From contig NC_053492.1 in the NCBI RefSeq assembly GCF_905171775.1, positions 279,960,938 through 280,024,937 on the forward strand: 64,000 nt of DNA, read 5' to 3'. Below the pieces are notes generated by a model. It ran no database searches. It was given only the letters and a program-made list of their open reading frames with translations, and was not told the DNA's origin. Each line of letters begins with the position of its first letter. The stretch's first letter is position 1. Both the position numbers and the translations under genes were made by a program. Positions 11,357 to 22,269 of this stretch are shown one piece after another. The DNA is from Rana temporaria (Eukaryota > Chordata > Amphibia > Anura > Ranidae).

Positions 11357-12839
11357 TTACAATTACATTAAAAATAAAAATTCAAAACAGGCTATTATTT
11401 TGCCAGTATAACATGTATGCCTACACTTCCTGTCCTATAGACCGACCAGGAATATTTTCTAGTGCACCGCTACCCCTGTAGGGGCCACTGGTGCTAACTG
11501 GTTCTCCCTCCTAGGGCTCACGTACACTACAGCTTCTAAACTTGTGTTTAGGAGCTTTTGGCATTTTTTTGCCAAAGCTCCCAAAGTCAACTCCAAAACC
11601 TAAAAGGCTTTTACAAGAGTTTGAAGCTGCTGCGGTTATTAAAGGTTCAGCCTCCCTCAAACTCCCTCTCCTGAACATGGAAGAATCACGTTCAGGATAG
11701 GAATCTTTAGACCGCCTGCACCAAAATGCATTTTTGCATTTTTCCATGGCCGGCGATCAACATAAGACTAAGGCCTTATAGGCTGAAACTCGTCAACCTT
11801 TCCTATTGCGTTTGTCTACAGTGGCTTATCAATAGATACGTCAATTGTTTAAGAGCAACGACCGGAGTGCTGATCATCTTTTCCTAATTATTCTACACAG
11901 CCAGCGACTGTGGATCGAGCACCCGGGAGCTCTGCTTTTCATGTGATGTATGGGTAGTAGCACTGACATTTTTGTTTATATTCTGGCGGTCAACATAGTC
12001 TGTGTGTTCATGAGCCCTAAAACTACAGAGGCTGCCTGTCCACCCAGTAATTAATTCACTCATTCGGGCTAGAATAAACAGTCTACGAGTTGTCTTTTAA
12101 GTATTTATTGCTTGAAGTAACTTTAACAGGAGAAGGACTAGGGCATGGAATTCAGCAATGAAAGGACAGTCTTCTCCTTCAGTAGATTTGAATGTTGGAC
12201 AGTCTAACCTCCCACAGCTGAAGACCATGAGTTAGCTTTCTGAATAAGCTAATGTCTCACAGCTGGGGATGAGGCACGTTTATGAGCAGTCTAAGGCCTC
12301 ACAGCTGAAGACCATTTGACAAGTCTTTGGCACCTGATTATCTTGCACCTCTGCACAACTGCTGGTACCTATTCTCTGGAACACTCAAAGTCACAGGGAT
12401 CAGTTTAGGGTCTTCACACAAACAGCTGGATTAACTTTTGAATATTTTTTGTTGCGTGGACACTGTTAAGTAATTATTTATTAGTTTAGGGTCGTTAATC
12501 ATAAGTCCCCAGGGCAGGTGCCACCTTCCAGCTTCCTCTGGACACAGTCCAGTAATTAAGATGGCATCTCTCCAGACCTCTGGTGAAGTTCTGCAATCAA
12601 CTTCAGACTATGTATCACCATTCCTGCTCCCCTTCTGGATACTCCTTTCCAGGGATTGGCTGGAACCTGATAAATATTCAGGTTGGTTTTGTCTCTCCCA
12701 CCCTAAGCTCTGAAAGCTTCTTCCAGAGAAACAAGAAAGCAAACTCCCAGTCTATGAAACCCAAAACAGACCAGGTCAGGATCACTTCTACCTTGATTAC
12801 ACAGGGGGCTAAAAACAAAATTTACCTAGCATTCTACGC
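11357..12839. other. No recognised feature
   Basis: A MITE-like piece at about 11510-11770 (CTAGGGCTCACGTACAC start) has partial internal symmetry. From 11990 to 12800 the sequence is ordinary and unassigned; an ORF at 12583-12918 lacks any recognisable domain. Confidence 0.4.
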
Positions 12840-13830
12840 TAGATATGTGCATTCCCGTTCGTACGAAAATTTTCATTTTCGTACCCGCAGAATAATGTGT
12901 ACATACGAAAAAATTTAAGCACCAAAATACGAAAACGACAGGATTACGAATGAGTCGCATAACGAACAACCGCAAATACGAACGAACGATCCGACGAAAA
13001 CGGCAAAAGAATGAATATGACATCTATAACAAAAGACTTGCATTCTTTATTTTGTTTGAATCCTTGTTCTGTTCGTATTTTGATTTTCAGCGGTATGTTC
13101 ATATGACATCTATAACAAAAGATTTTCATTCTGTATTTTGTTTGATTCCTTTTTCTGTTTGTATGTTCATATGACATCTTATAACAAAAGATTTGTATTC
13201 TGTATTCTGAATTCCTTTTTTCTGTTCGTAATTTGGTTTCAAAATACAGAATGCAAATCTTTTGTTATAAGATGTCATTTTTGTTTTTTGAATGGACAGT
13301 GAGTGTAGTTAGTTAGTGAAGCAGCTTCTCTTTTGTGCTGAGTACAGTAGTACAGTAGAGCCAAAAGGGAGAGATCAGTTGGCTAGACTTTTGAACCTGG
13401 AACCCAAAAATGGTTTTCTGATGGAGTTTAAAAACGAACGAACGTTCGGTAAAACGATCGTTTTTATGTTTGTTGTTAAAAAAGTCTGACCAAGTGTATG
13501 GGGCTTAACAATAGTTAATATGAATGAGCCGCGTGTTGAAAGTGCCGCGAATCCCGCAATATATTTACGAAAGTACAAAATGACGAAAATTCACGAAAAT
13601 TATTGTCTAACAAGTAACGAACATGAATTAAACAGAATAACGAACCATCCCGCATGTACGAAAATAAAACGATAACCAAAATACGAAACGATCGAAATAC
13701 GAAAAAATCGCGTCGTACGAAAAACGAATGGGAACGAACAGGAAAACGGGCGTCTTACGAAAAACGAACGGGAACGAACCTACGGAACGATACGAAACAG
13801 AACAAAAAAAAACGAAAAAAAATTCTTACT
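12840..13830. repeat. Interspersed repeat rich in ACGAA motifs with internal tandem copies
   Basis: The sequence is saturated with TACGAAAA, GAACGAAC and their complements. At 13015-13235 three diverged copies of a roughly 70-bp unit occur (GACATCTATAACAAAAGA, then TTCTGTTCGTA). An inverted copy follows at 13240-13282. It looks like a non-autonomous DNA element. Clear outer termini were not identified. Confidence 0.5.
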
Positions 13831-14949
13831 CATATATTCATTCCTTTTAACATTGGTAAATAGGGAAATCTCCCTGATTGGGTAATAGGGACACAGACCG
13901 CATAAAAAACAGACAGATCTATTTTCTCACCACTCTATCCATATTAAAAACGTTTGCCAATTTTTCCAAATTTACCAGCTGTCAAAACTGCTGAGTAATT
14001 CATTGATACAGGTAAAATAACTTGTTTCCAAACTGCTTTAGAGTGTATATGTAGAGTAGAGTGATTTATTACAAGTGCTGTTCATAGCAAACAATTATAA
14101 AAATAATCTGAATTCCCTTTTGTGCATCACTCAGGAGGAATTTAAGTCCTAACAGTTTGAAGGTTCACTGACAGCAAAACAAGCAGACTGTGGTAATGCT
14201 GCCTATAGGCTTCATGGGAACATTCACTAGCTGTGCCACAATGCAATCAGATTCAAGTTGATAGGACATATTTAATCAACTCACATTACATCCATGCAAC
14301 AAAACACTTCAATGCAAGTTTTCACAGCCAATACACTCCAAAAAGGGCAGTGAATCTTATAATCATTTCTGCAGCCTACTAGAAAGGTATGTAATACACC
14401 TTGAAATCGATGGGGTTGATTGTGTGTGAAAGAGCTGCTAGTGAAAACAAAACATCTATAAAGAAATGCAAGTAATAAAGGTGGTTAACAGCAGCCACCT
14501 TATCTATTAGTTTACTGAGCATTGTTCTTGCTTGCCCCAGAATCCTCCAGCTCTTACTATTCCAATATTGACTGAGCTTAAGTTTAAGCCTCACTCCACA
14601 ACCCATAATGCAATGCATGTGCTTTTACTAAAAGGGTGATGATTTGCATTGTGGGAACTGGGTTATGCCAAAGCTCTATCCTGCATGAAACAACTTCCTT
14701 CTAATATTAGGACTTTTGACGTGCCATACAAAAAAACAAAAAAAATAAAAAATCATAAAAGCAATGTGGTAAAATATTACATGTTCAACTTTATTTAGTC
14801 CAAAAAGTTGAAAAAAAGCCACATGCAGTGTATGTACAATGGGTACATTTGGAATACTGGGATAAATAAACACATACCTCTAATCAGCCAACTCTGTCTG
14901 CTAAGGTTCTATTATAAACCATAGACATTTTCTCAAATACAGTGTGCCA
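13831..14949. other. No recognised feature
   Basis: This is AT-rich, largely unique sequence. ORFs of up to 79 codons show no domain. Confidence 0.45.
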
Positions 14950-15300
14950 GCTTTGTATTGAGATGGTGACTTCACTGCATGGGCTAAATGCTCATTCATG
15001 TCTAGGGTACTGGTTAAAAATAAAATAAATGACCATGTCTGCAGGCTTTTCTCTTACACTCCAGCAGTCACAGGTTCTCTGACATCATCTCGTACAATTC
15101 AGGGCTCATAGATCTACACTGGATGTGAGGAAGCCATGGGACAGTCCATAAGCCAGAATATAGGAGAGCGCCGGTTGCCAAGAGAGCAGGAATCAGGTAA
15201 GTAAAACTTTTTTTTTTTGGTACCCCAGACTTAAATAGGCATTTAAACTATGCAGTGTGGGGGCAGCCCCACTAAAAGCAAGGATTTTGGTTTTCCCTGG
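14950..15300. repeat. Imperfect foldback repeat
   Basis: The left arm (14965-15015, minus strand) and the right arm (15190-15290, plus strand) both resemble 10790-10890, giving an imperfect inverted structure around 15100. Confidence 0.35.
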
Positions 15301-15840
15301 AGAAGAATATTTTTTCCACATAGCATGGTGACAGGCCACAAAGTTCATAAGGATGGCTGCATGCTCTTCCTCCAGGTATTGAGATATTAGGACCTTCTGT
15401 ATCCTCCCAAGAAAGTTCTCCTTCTCTCCTTCACCTGGGTTACATCTACTGCTACCTTGGTCAAAAGAGATGCTTGCCCAAATGATAAAAGGACTTTTTT
15501 TTCCTGTTCTTTATGGCTGTGCCCCAGGAATAACAGTGCTGCCACTTCCAGCTCATGCCCATGCACAATTGATCTGGCTCTTTCAGTGCTTGGATTAGGA
15601 AACCCTCTTCTTCCTGTAGCTTCTGCCTACACCTTCCTCATATTATTTAATGTTTAACACTACTCCAACTTGTCCAGTAACTGACATGACATCACACAAT
15701 CAGATGAAATACTAATTTCAGTGCTCATATACACTCAGCAATAATTCTAAATGACACTCATTGAATCATAGGAATCATAGAAAACCAAATGAAAACAAAA
15801 GGGTTAATTAATAAGCCACTTATTGGCAATTTAGTAACTC
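15301..15840. other. No recognised feature
   Basis: This is ordinary intronic sequence. An ORF at 15457-15657 has no recognisable domain. Confidence 0.45.
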
Positions 15841-16315
15841 TTAAAGTGATTGTAAAGTCTCTTTTTTTGTTTGTTTAAATAAAAAACATGTTATACTTAC
15901 CTGGATCTTCCTCTTCTTGGGTCCCTCTTTGCTGCTCGTAGCCCCTTCGTCCTTTAAGTGCCCCTCAAGCAGCAGCTTGCTACAGGGGGCACCTAAGCCA
16001 AGTCAGAGCTCTGTGTATCCATTTAGATATGGAGCCTGACCTGTCACCACCCCTCTCTCCCCTGATTGGCTAACTGACTTTGATTGACAGCCACGGGAGC
16101 CAATGGCGCCGCTGCTCTGTCTCAGCCAATCAGGAGGAGTGTCCTGGATGGCTGAGGGGATTGTGGACATCGCTGGAGTGAGAAGGGGTTTAGGTAGGTA
16201 ATTAGGGGGGGTGCTGGTGGGGCTGCTACACACTGTAGGTTAGTAGTTTTTTTTATCTTAATGCATAGAATTCATTAAGATAAAGAAAAACCTTCTGCCT
16301 TTACAACTCCTTTAA
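15841..16315. repeat. TTAA-bounded foldback MITE
   Basis: It begins TTAAAGTGATTGTAAAGTC and ends CTTTACAACTCCTTTAA, with TTAA at both outer limits. Imperfect inverted arms surround a GC-richer centre. A reverse-orientation truncated copy is at 29413-29672. TTAA boundaries point to piggyBac-type mobilisation (inference). Confidence 0.7.
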
Positions 16316-16813
16316 CCTGGATTTTATTGGCCATGATATTTTCACCTTTAGGAGCAAGTTACATGTTGCACTCATATTTGGTACTCTGTGGTCTGTGACA
16401 GTGGGTAAGCGATCTTCTCCCCAAACCTGCTGTCAATTTTTGAAAACATCATGGCAGTGTGGGGTCCTGCCACACAGTCACATTATTAATTTACATTTTC
16501 CTCAATGAATTGCAAAAGGGCACTGGTAGGCACTCTCGTACCTCATTGATTCTTGCAAAGCAAAGTTCACCATAACATAAGTGAGTTTGACATTTTTATG
16601 TTTTCTTCCACTTAACATTGCACTTCTTCCAACTTTTTCTTACAAATATATATACTGAGTTTGTTTCTCCTTTCTACGACATTTTCTCATTCTTCCCTCG
16701 TCAATACCATTCTTAAATCATGAAGCTACCCTTGTATTTTTTATGGATTTTTTTATATTGAAGATTGTTTTATGCGTAAGCTAACTGGACAAACTATTTT
16801 TTGTTTTTCTTAG
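16316..16813. other. Intron sequence upstream of CLVS2 exon
   Basis: No repeat was recognised. The stretch ends in the polypyrimidine tract and acceptor of the exon at 16814. Confidence 0.6.
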
Positions 16814-16988
16814 ATACACACTTGTGGATATTCTGCGTGCGATACTGCTATCGCTAGAGGCTATGATAGAAGACCCAGAACTTCAAGTGAATGGATTTGT
16901 TTTAATAATAGACTGGAGCAACTTTACCTTCAAACAAGCATCAAAGTTGACTCCAAGCATGCTGAGACTAGCAATAGAAGGTCTTCAG
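16814..16988 (+). CDS. CLVS2: Clavesin-2 exon, middle of the CRAL-TRIO domain
   Basis: This 175-bp internal exon encodes 58 residues starting YTLVDILRAILLSLEAM and ending at LAIEGLQ, the central part of a CRAL-TRIO (Sec14-like) lipid-binding fold. It begins after a polypyrimidine tract and TAG acceptor. Its first base completes an Arg codon begun in the previous, out-of-window exon. It ends in phase 0 at CAG before a GTGAGA donor. Clavesins bind PtdIns(3,5)P2 and act on clathrin-coated vesicles and late endosomes/lysosomes, mainly in neurons (family knowledge). The next exon lies 37.6 kb downstream. The N-terminal CRAL-TRIO_N part, about 128 residues by comparison with the usual ~327, lies upstream of the window. 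The paralogue CLVS1 is the main alternative; the C-terminal exons favour CLVS2. Confidence 0.93.
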
Positions 16989-17204
16989 GTGAGAGAGCCT
17001 TTTAAGGGACATAATTGCTTGCTGTCTACACTAAATTATATATGATGTCACTCCAGACAAAACCTTGTTTTTGGAAAAAAGGGAGCTCAATTCTTCTGAG
17101 AGTTTTATTGCAATGTTTAGTCCATTGGGATACATTTCCTATTATTTCCTGTTTTGAAGTCTATACAGCTAAAGAGGGACACATAGGTCAATAAAATTAA
17201 CAGG

Positions 17205-17656
17205 AATCCTCCTTGTCAAAATATTTTATTGAATAGTACAGAAGTAGTGTACAAATTGCATAAAGTAAATACAATATCATATAGTCAGGGGTTAGAATGT
17301 AATAATAACTATTAAATAATATTGAAACAAGATTGATTAAAACTTTAAAAGGTATTTACAGTTCTTCAAAAGGTGTCAAGCCTAGAGGTATTGTAAGAGT
17401 AACCTTCTTATTTGCGTTCTTGAGTAATCACCATGGCAAGAGTACCGTATTATCAAAAGATGATGGCATAGCATATGTGATCCAGGGTTTCCACATTTTC
17501 TCAAACTGAGAGATCATGTCCGTATCTATAGCTAGCATCTTGGCATGGGTCATAGTGTTGTTCATTTTAGTCACCACTTCATTTACCACTAACTTTGAAG
17601 ATCTCCATGCTTTTGCCAAAGTCTGTTTAGCTGCTGTGAAAAGCTGCAATAGCTAT
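17205..17656 (-). pseudogene. L1-like LINE 3' end (ORF2 C-terminus)
   Basis: The minus strand encodes LFTAAKQTLAKAWRSSKLVV and then KMLAIDTDMISQFEKMWKPW before a stop at about 17428. This pattern matches the extreme C-terminus of L1/Tx1-type ORF2 proteins. Downstream on that strand an AATAAA-containing AT-rich tail runs to about 17205. The 5' side is truncated at about 17656, where an L2-like fragment on the other strand begins. The RT and endonuclease domains are missing, so it cannot act on its own. Confidence 0.6.
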
Positions 17657-17684
17657 TTAAATTGAATCCAGTCTGTTTTGAAGC

Positions 17685-19465
17685 CCCCAATTCTGACACC
17701 CAAGAATTTTGCAATGAATTATCGGATCACTTCATTAACAAAATTGAGGGGAAATAGTACCCCTCTCAATCCCCCCCTTAGTCAACCGCCCAACGCCCAT
17801 AAAGATCAGCCGCAATTAACCAGGTTCACTCTAAAACCCATCTCCATCGAGGCCACAAAAAATATCAACAGCACAGTGCCTAATGATATTATCCCCACCA
17901 AACTGCTAAAGGAATGTGCCGATATTCTGGCACTGCCTATCAAGCAGATGTAATCATTATTACCAGTCATTCAGGGAGGGCTTAGTACCCACCCTGTTGA
18001 AACAAGGTATAATCAAACCCATTTTAAAGAAACCCACCCTTGACCCTAAAGACCCCGAACATTGTCGTCCCATAACAGGTCTGAACATCTTCTCCAAAAT
18101 AATGGAGAAAGCGGTGGTACAACAGCTGCAACAGCATTTAGACACCCATAATTTGCTCGATCCTTTTCAATCAGGTTTCCGTCCAGGACACGGGATGGAA
18201 ACAGCATTTCTCAAAATATGGGATGATGCTCTTGAGGCCGCAGACTAAGGAGAATCTTGTCTTCTAGTACTCTTGGACCTCAGCGCAGCTTTTGACACAG
18301 TAGACCACAAACTATTGCTGACTCGGCTATCGGAAGTAGCCAGAGTCGCAGAATGTGACTTATCCTGGTTCGCCTCATTCTTGGAAAACCGATCACAAGT
18401 GGTTCACTTCTGAAAAACGCACGGTGTCATGAGGTGTCCCCCAAGGATCCCCTCTGTCACCGGTGCTGTTTAACATCTATCTTCGCCCTCTTTTTTAAAT
18501 CATCAGCAGCCAAAAGCTGCTCTACCACTCTTATGCGGATGACACACAATTATATTTTCGCATCTGCAACAAAAATGATCATCATCTCGGTCTAGAGAAA
18601 TGTCTCTCTTTGATAGAGAACTGGATGTCAAAGAGTTATCTTAAACTCAACGGATCGAAAACAGAACTTCTCCCGTTTCACGCCAATCGAAAGAATCAAT
18701 CGTAAACACCCTGGATACCCCCTCCCATTCTGGGAAAAATCATTACCCCTAGCACCAAATTCAAAAGTCTTGGAGTCATCTTTGACACCTACATGACAAT
18801 GGATGCACAAATAGGGTCAGTAGTCAGCGGTTCACATCATCTGCTGCGCCTACTACGTAGACTTATCCCATTTATTCCCAAAGAAGACATAGCAGTCGTG
18901 ATGGGAACACTTGTTAACTCCAGACTTGACTATGCAAATGCCCTTTACCTTGGATACCCAAAATACCAAATCACTCGCCTGCAGATCGTTCAGAATACGG
19001 CCGCGCGGCTTGTGACGGGAAAAAAACCTTGGGAATCTATCTCCCCCTCACTGAGAAGCCTTCACTGGCTTCCAGTGAAAGACAGAATCACCTTCAAAGC
19101 ACTATGTCTGACGCATAAATGTATCTTGGGTAAGGCACCCAACTATCTAAAATGTATGTTGTATGCGAAAAACTAAACGCATACAACCCCAGTCGCACTC
19201 TGCGATCCTCTGACCAAAATCTACTCCAAATCCCTAAAACCAGATACAAGTCCAAAGGAGAAAGATTTGCTGTCCAAGGCCCTCGGCTTTGGAACACTTT
19301 ACCAACCTCCATTCGGTTGGAGGAGAACCACCTGGCCTTTAGGAGAAAGATCAAAACCCATCTCTTTTAAGGTCCAAAAGGAGAACTGGCCAAACAAGCG
19401 CCCAGAGGCGATTTAGTTAGCATGTGTAGCGCTATATAAGTTTTTCACTCACTCACTCACTCACT
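17685..19465 (+). pseudogene. L2/CR1-group LINE reverse transcriptase, decayed
   Basis: Broken plus-strand frames together give a non-LTR RT. 17820-18240 gives PNDIIPTKLLKECADILA, HCRPITGLNIFSKIMEKAVV and DPFQSGFRPGHGMETA. 18260-18480 gives LLDLSAAFDTVDHKLL and GVPQGSPLSPVLFNIYL. 18520-18560 gives the catalytic YADDTQLYF. 18793-19370 gives the C-terminal region with VNSRLDYANALYLG and LRSLHWLPVKDRITFKAL. At least four frameshifts or stops separate these pieces. The 3' end has GCGCTATATAAG followed by five ACTC repeats, a simple-repeat tail as in L2/CR1 elements. The endonuclease domain is missing (5' truncation). Confidence 0.85.
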
Positions 19466-19936
19466 GTAATCCCGTGGCTTTTGTCTTGCCCAGGGTGATT
19501 GATGGGAGAACGGCTCCCGATCAATCCCCGCAGTACCCACCCTCTCCCCTCCCACTCCCAGTTCCTCACCAGAAACAATTTTCTACTCGCAAAATGTGAG
19601 TAGGCGAGTGGAAAATTTGAGGGCTGATCTAGGCTGTGAAAAATTCTCACACACTGTATCCTCATACTCGGGGGGTGTAGTATAATGTGTTTTGGGATGT
19701 AATTGAAAGTATGCTTGTATTGTATTGTATTGTATTGTATTTTATTTTTGTTTCTTCACTTTCCCAAACTGTTTGACAAAAAATTACAACTTTAAAAATA
19801 ACTCACTATGTTCCTTACTAAATACCTTGGACTGTCAAATTTCCAAAAAAGGGTAATTTTGGATGTATTTGTACTGTGCTGGCATTTCAACACTTCAGGA
19901 ATAGAGATAGTCATTCAGTGCATCATGCTTGATCAA
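19466..19936. other. Intronic sequence with a short TATTG array
   Basis: A (TATTG)n run of about six units lies at 19713-19741. Nothing else was recognised. Confidence 0.6.
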
Positions 19937-19945
19937 TTATATATA

Positions 19946-20003
<58 letters not shown>
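19937..20003. repeat. (AT)n microsatellite at an element boundary
   Basis: A long AT dinucleotide tract ends where the Ngaro-like element begins. A short TATATATA stretch stands on the far side of that element (26001-26009), as if the element had inserted into an AT tract. Confidence 0.85.
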
Positions 20004-20008
<5 letters not shown>

Positions 20009-20127
20009 GGTCGTTACCCTCTGACCGAGAGAGATGTGGATCACATAAACACGCGACAAGACTTACAACATAAATAGACCTGAAGTGTGCCTTGGTGGTC
20101 TGGTCAGTATGCCAAGAAAAGGGGGCA
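20004..20127 (-). repeat. Split direct repeat B2 of Ngaro-like element
   Basis: This 124-bp unit (starting TTATGGTCGTTACC on the plus strand and ending AGAAAAGGGGGCA) is repeated at 20377-20500, exactly 373 bases away. Confidence 0.9.
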
Positions 20128-20205
20128 TACCCAAGGTAAGTAATGGGTAGTTAATTGAAGAAGGACATGCTGAGAAGTGCCCTGAAAAAGGGAAGGGCGG
20201 GAGGG

Positions 20206-20376
20206 TGTCGAATGCGATTGAATGCGCAGACTCACGGACATGAGGTGAGCTGGGAAGAGTCGGCCCAGTGACGTGTAGTACTGCACACTGAACCGACAAA
20301 GAGCATGTGTGAGTGGGCTGCTTAAATACCCTCCGGGCTCCTCCCATAAACTCAGGCCACCATACTGGCCTTCTTA
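20206..20376 (-). repeat. Split direct repeat A2 of Ngaro-like element
   Basis: This 171-bp unit starts TGTCGAATGCGATTGAATGC and ends GGCCTTCTTA. It is repeated at 25832-26002 and abuts B1 directly. Confidence 0.9.
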
Positions 20377-20500
20377 TTTATGGTCGTTACCCTCTGACCG
20401 AGAGAGATGTGGATCACATAAACACGCGACAAGACTTACAACATAAATAGACCTGAAGTGTGCCTTGGTGGTCTGGTCAGTATGCCAAGAAAAGGGGGCA
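20377..20500 (-). repeat. Split direct repeat B1 of Ngaro-like element
   Basis: This is the second copy of the 124-bp B unit, directly adjoining A2. On the minus strand it lies 3' of the recombinase remnant. Confidence 0.9.
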
Positions 20501-20539
20501 AAAGACTCAGATAGGGAAATAGTTTATATTGATTTCTTG

Positions 20540-21650
20540 TATTTATTGAGCCAGCTTGGTAAAGGCTTGTGCCATTCCTTCATGAGGATTTGGGATGTAT
20601 GTAGCAAAACAAGGAGACTTCCATCAGCCTGGTATCTTGATTACGTAGTCTGGTACTCCCTGTTGGGAGGCAACTGAGACTGCTCCAATTCGGAAAGAAT
20701 GTCCAGAGAACTGACTGGGGTTTGAAGCCCAAGTTACTTAGGAGGATTCTGACATGCTTGACACACTGGCTGACACTCAGGGAGCTGGTTTAGAAAGGGT
20801 AGCAACGAGCTACCATCAGATTGGCTGGGTAGATGGAGCAGTAGTGGGTCGAGCACCGTCACTGGGCGTCAGGCGATGTCAGTCTGAAACAGGTTGATGT
20901 CAACCCCAGGGGCCTGTTTGTTGCGTTTGCAGACTGTGAGAGTGTAGTGGTTCGAAAGCGAGTCGGGTGGCGTCGGAGCAGTGTGTGACTGCCGGAGCCG
21001 CTGACTAAATTCACTAGGTTGTAGGGAACCGTAGAAGGCCTGGTAGATGGCTGTTGGGTGACTAGACTGGGCAATGCCCTAAACAGGGAACGAGTAAGGA
21101 TTTTAGACATGTCCCTAAAGAGGGGACTCTTGAAAGGTAGGCGCTTGCCACTGACTACAGGTTGGTGCTTCTGTATGCCCTGTAGGAGGGACTTGAGTGC
21201 ATGGGCTCGAGAATACTGACGGTTTACTGGGGTCCTGCAGGGACAGGAAATGCTGGATGCCATCTAGATATGGCGTGATAGTATTGAGAAATGGTCAGCT
21301 GCATGTGGAAATACGATATGAAGGCTAGGATGTGTCCAACGTTGCCTATTGCTGCTCCGGGGCAAGGGGCCAAAAATGTGCGATTAGTGTTCCAAGCAGT
21401 GCGATAGGCCTTCAGTCTGTTGCGTGCCAAGGAGTGGTTAATAAGTTGGATTGCGTTGGCGAGATGCGACTTCAGTCCATCGTCAGCAATGTCCATGGTG
21501 GGACAGGGATAGTTGTTGGGTCGGCTCCAGGCTCTTGCTGGAAAAAACATCCATTCCAAGGTTGGAATAGGAAAGCCCATCAGCTGCTTTTTGCATTTGC
21601 CTGGAAAAGGTCTACATAAGATATTAACTGGTGACGGAGTGACAGCTGCG
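20540..21650 (-). pseudogene. Tyrosine recombinase (YR) of Ngaro-like element, decayed
   Basis: The minus strand encodes an N-terminal SAM-like domain (LINHSLARNRLKAYRTAWN, then ALKSLLQGIQKHQPV) and then, after a frameshift near 21060, the catalytic region. Box I reads AFYGSLQPSEFSQ, where the invariant Arg is Gln because codon 21019-21021 is CAA (a CGA-to-CAA change would explain it). The HxxR box reads GHSFRIGA (20690-20701). The final box reads WKSPCFATYIPNP with the nucleophilic Tyr at 20597-20599. A TGA at 20624-20626 interrupts just before that tryptophan, and another stop lies near 20870. YR enzymes integrate the circular DNA intermediate by strand exchange. This copy cannot make an active enzyme. 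Confidence 0.8.
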
Positions 21651-22020
21651 CGAGCCTGCGCAGGAAGTGATGGGGAGTGACTTAGATCTATCTTAATTGA
21701 TGATGTCGGCTGTGGCCTGATTGTCTGTGGTGAAGAACAGTGTCTGTCCTGTTCAAGTGTGGTCCCAGACCTGGGCAGCTGCCACAATGGGGTGCAGCAC
21801 GAGGCGTGATGAAGACTGGGTGAAGCAAAAATTTAAGAGAATTTCTGGGGGCCAAGTTTTGGAGAACCAGTGGCGGCCTAAAAATGGCTGCAAAAGCCTT
21901 TGGTGGCTCGGCTGACACTGCCGGGATGAAGATTGAAATGATGTTCTATCAGGTGGGGAAGTTGTCCCACATAGCTAAGTCTGCTACTGATGCTTGGTCT
22001 AGTTTGAGAACTTGGACTGG
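21640..22020 (-). pseudogene. RNase H domain and RT C-terminal edge of Ngaro-like element
   Basis: The minus-strand translation gives LDQASVADLAMWDNFPT, then GRHWFSKTWPPEILL, then LHPIVAAAQVWD and LFFTTDNQATADIIN. This is the order seen in DIRS/Ngaro RT-RNase H proteins, with an Asp-Asn pair at the RNase H active-site position. Stops occur in the first linker (two consecutive), after VWDHT and after ADIIN. The frame shifts between GFAAIF and GRHWF. The RT catalytic YxDD region that should lie upstream (higher coordinates) is not found. Confidence 0.7.
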
Positions 22021-22269
22021 ATCTTGCATTGGTGTGAGAAAATCAAGACAATACACAGGTGCTCAACAAGACGATATACATGCACTCGCAGGCCAACGTG
22101 CACTCGCAGGCCAACGTGCACTCGCTGGTGCTGGATGAAAACCTGAACTAACCGCAGGGAAAAAACTGAGAAAAGATGAGTGGCCCGCGTGCCACTGAAG
22201 ATGAATGGCCAACTGGGTGCCACTGTGTGTTTGTGTGGCTGATTGTTTGTCACTGAGGTGTGTTTGCAA

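Noticed and set aside
10849..11411. ORFs of up to 163 codons on both strands
   Set aside because: They come from the palindromic GTTTTCCCG/CGGGAAAAC content of a MITE.
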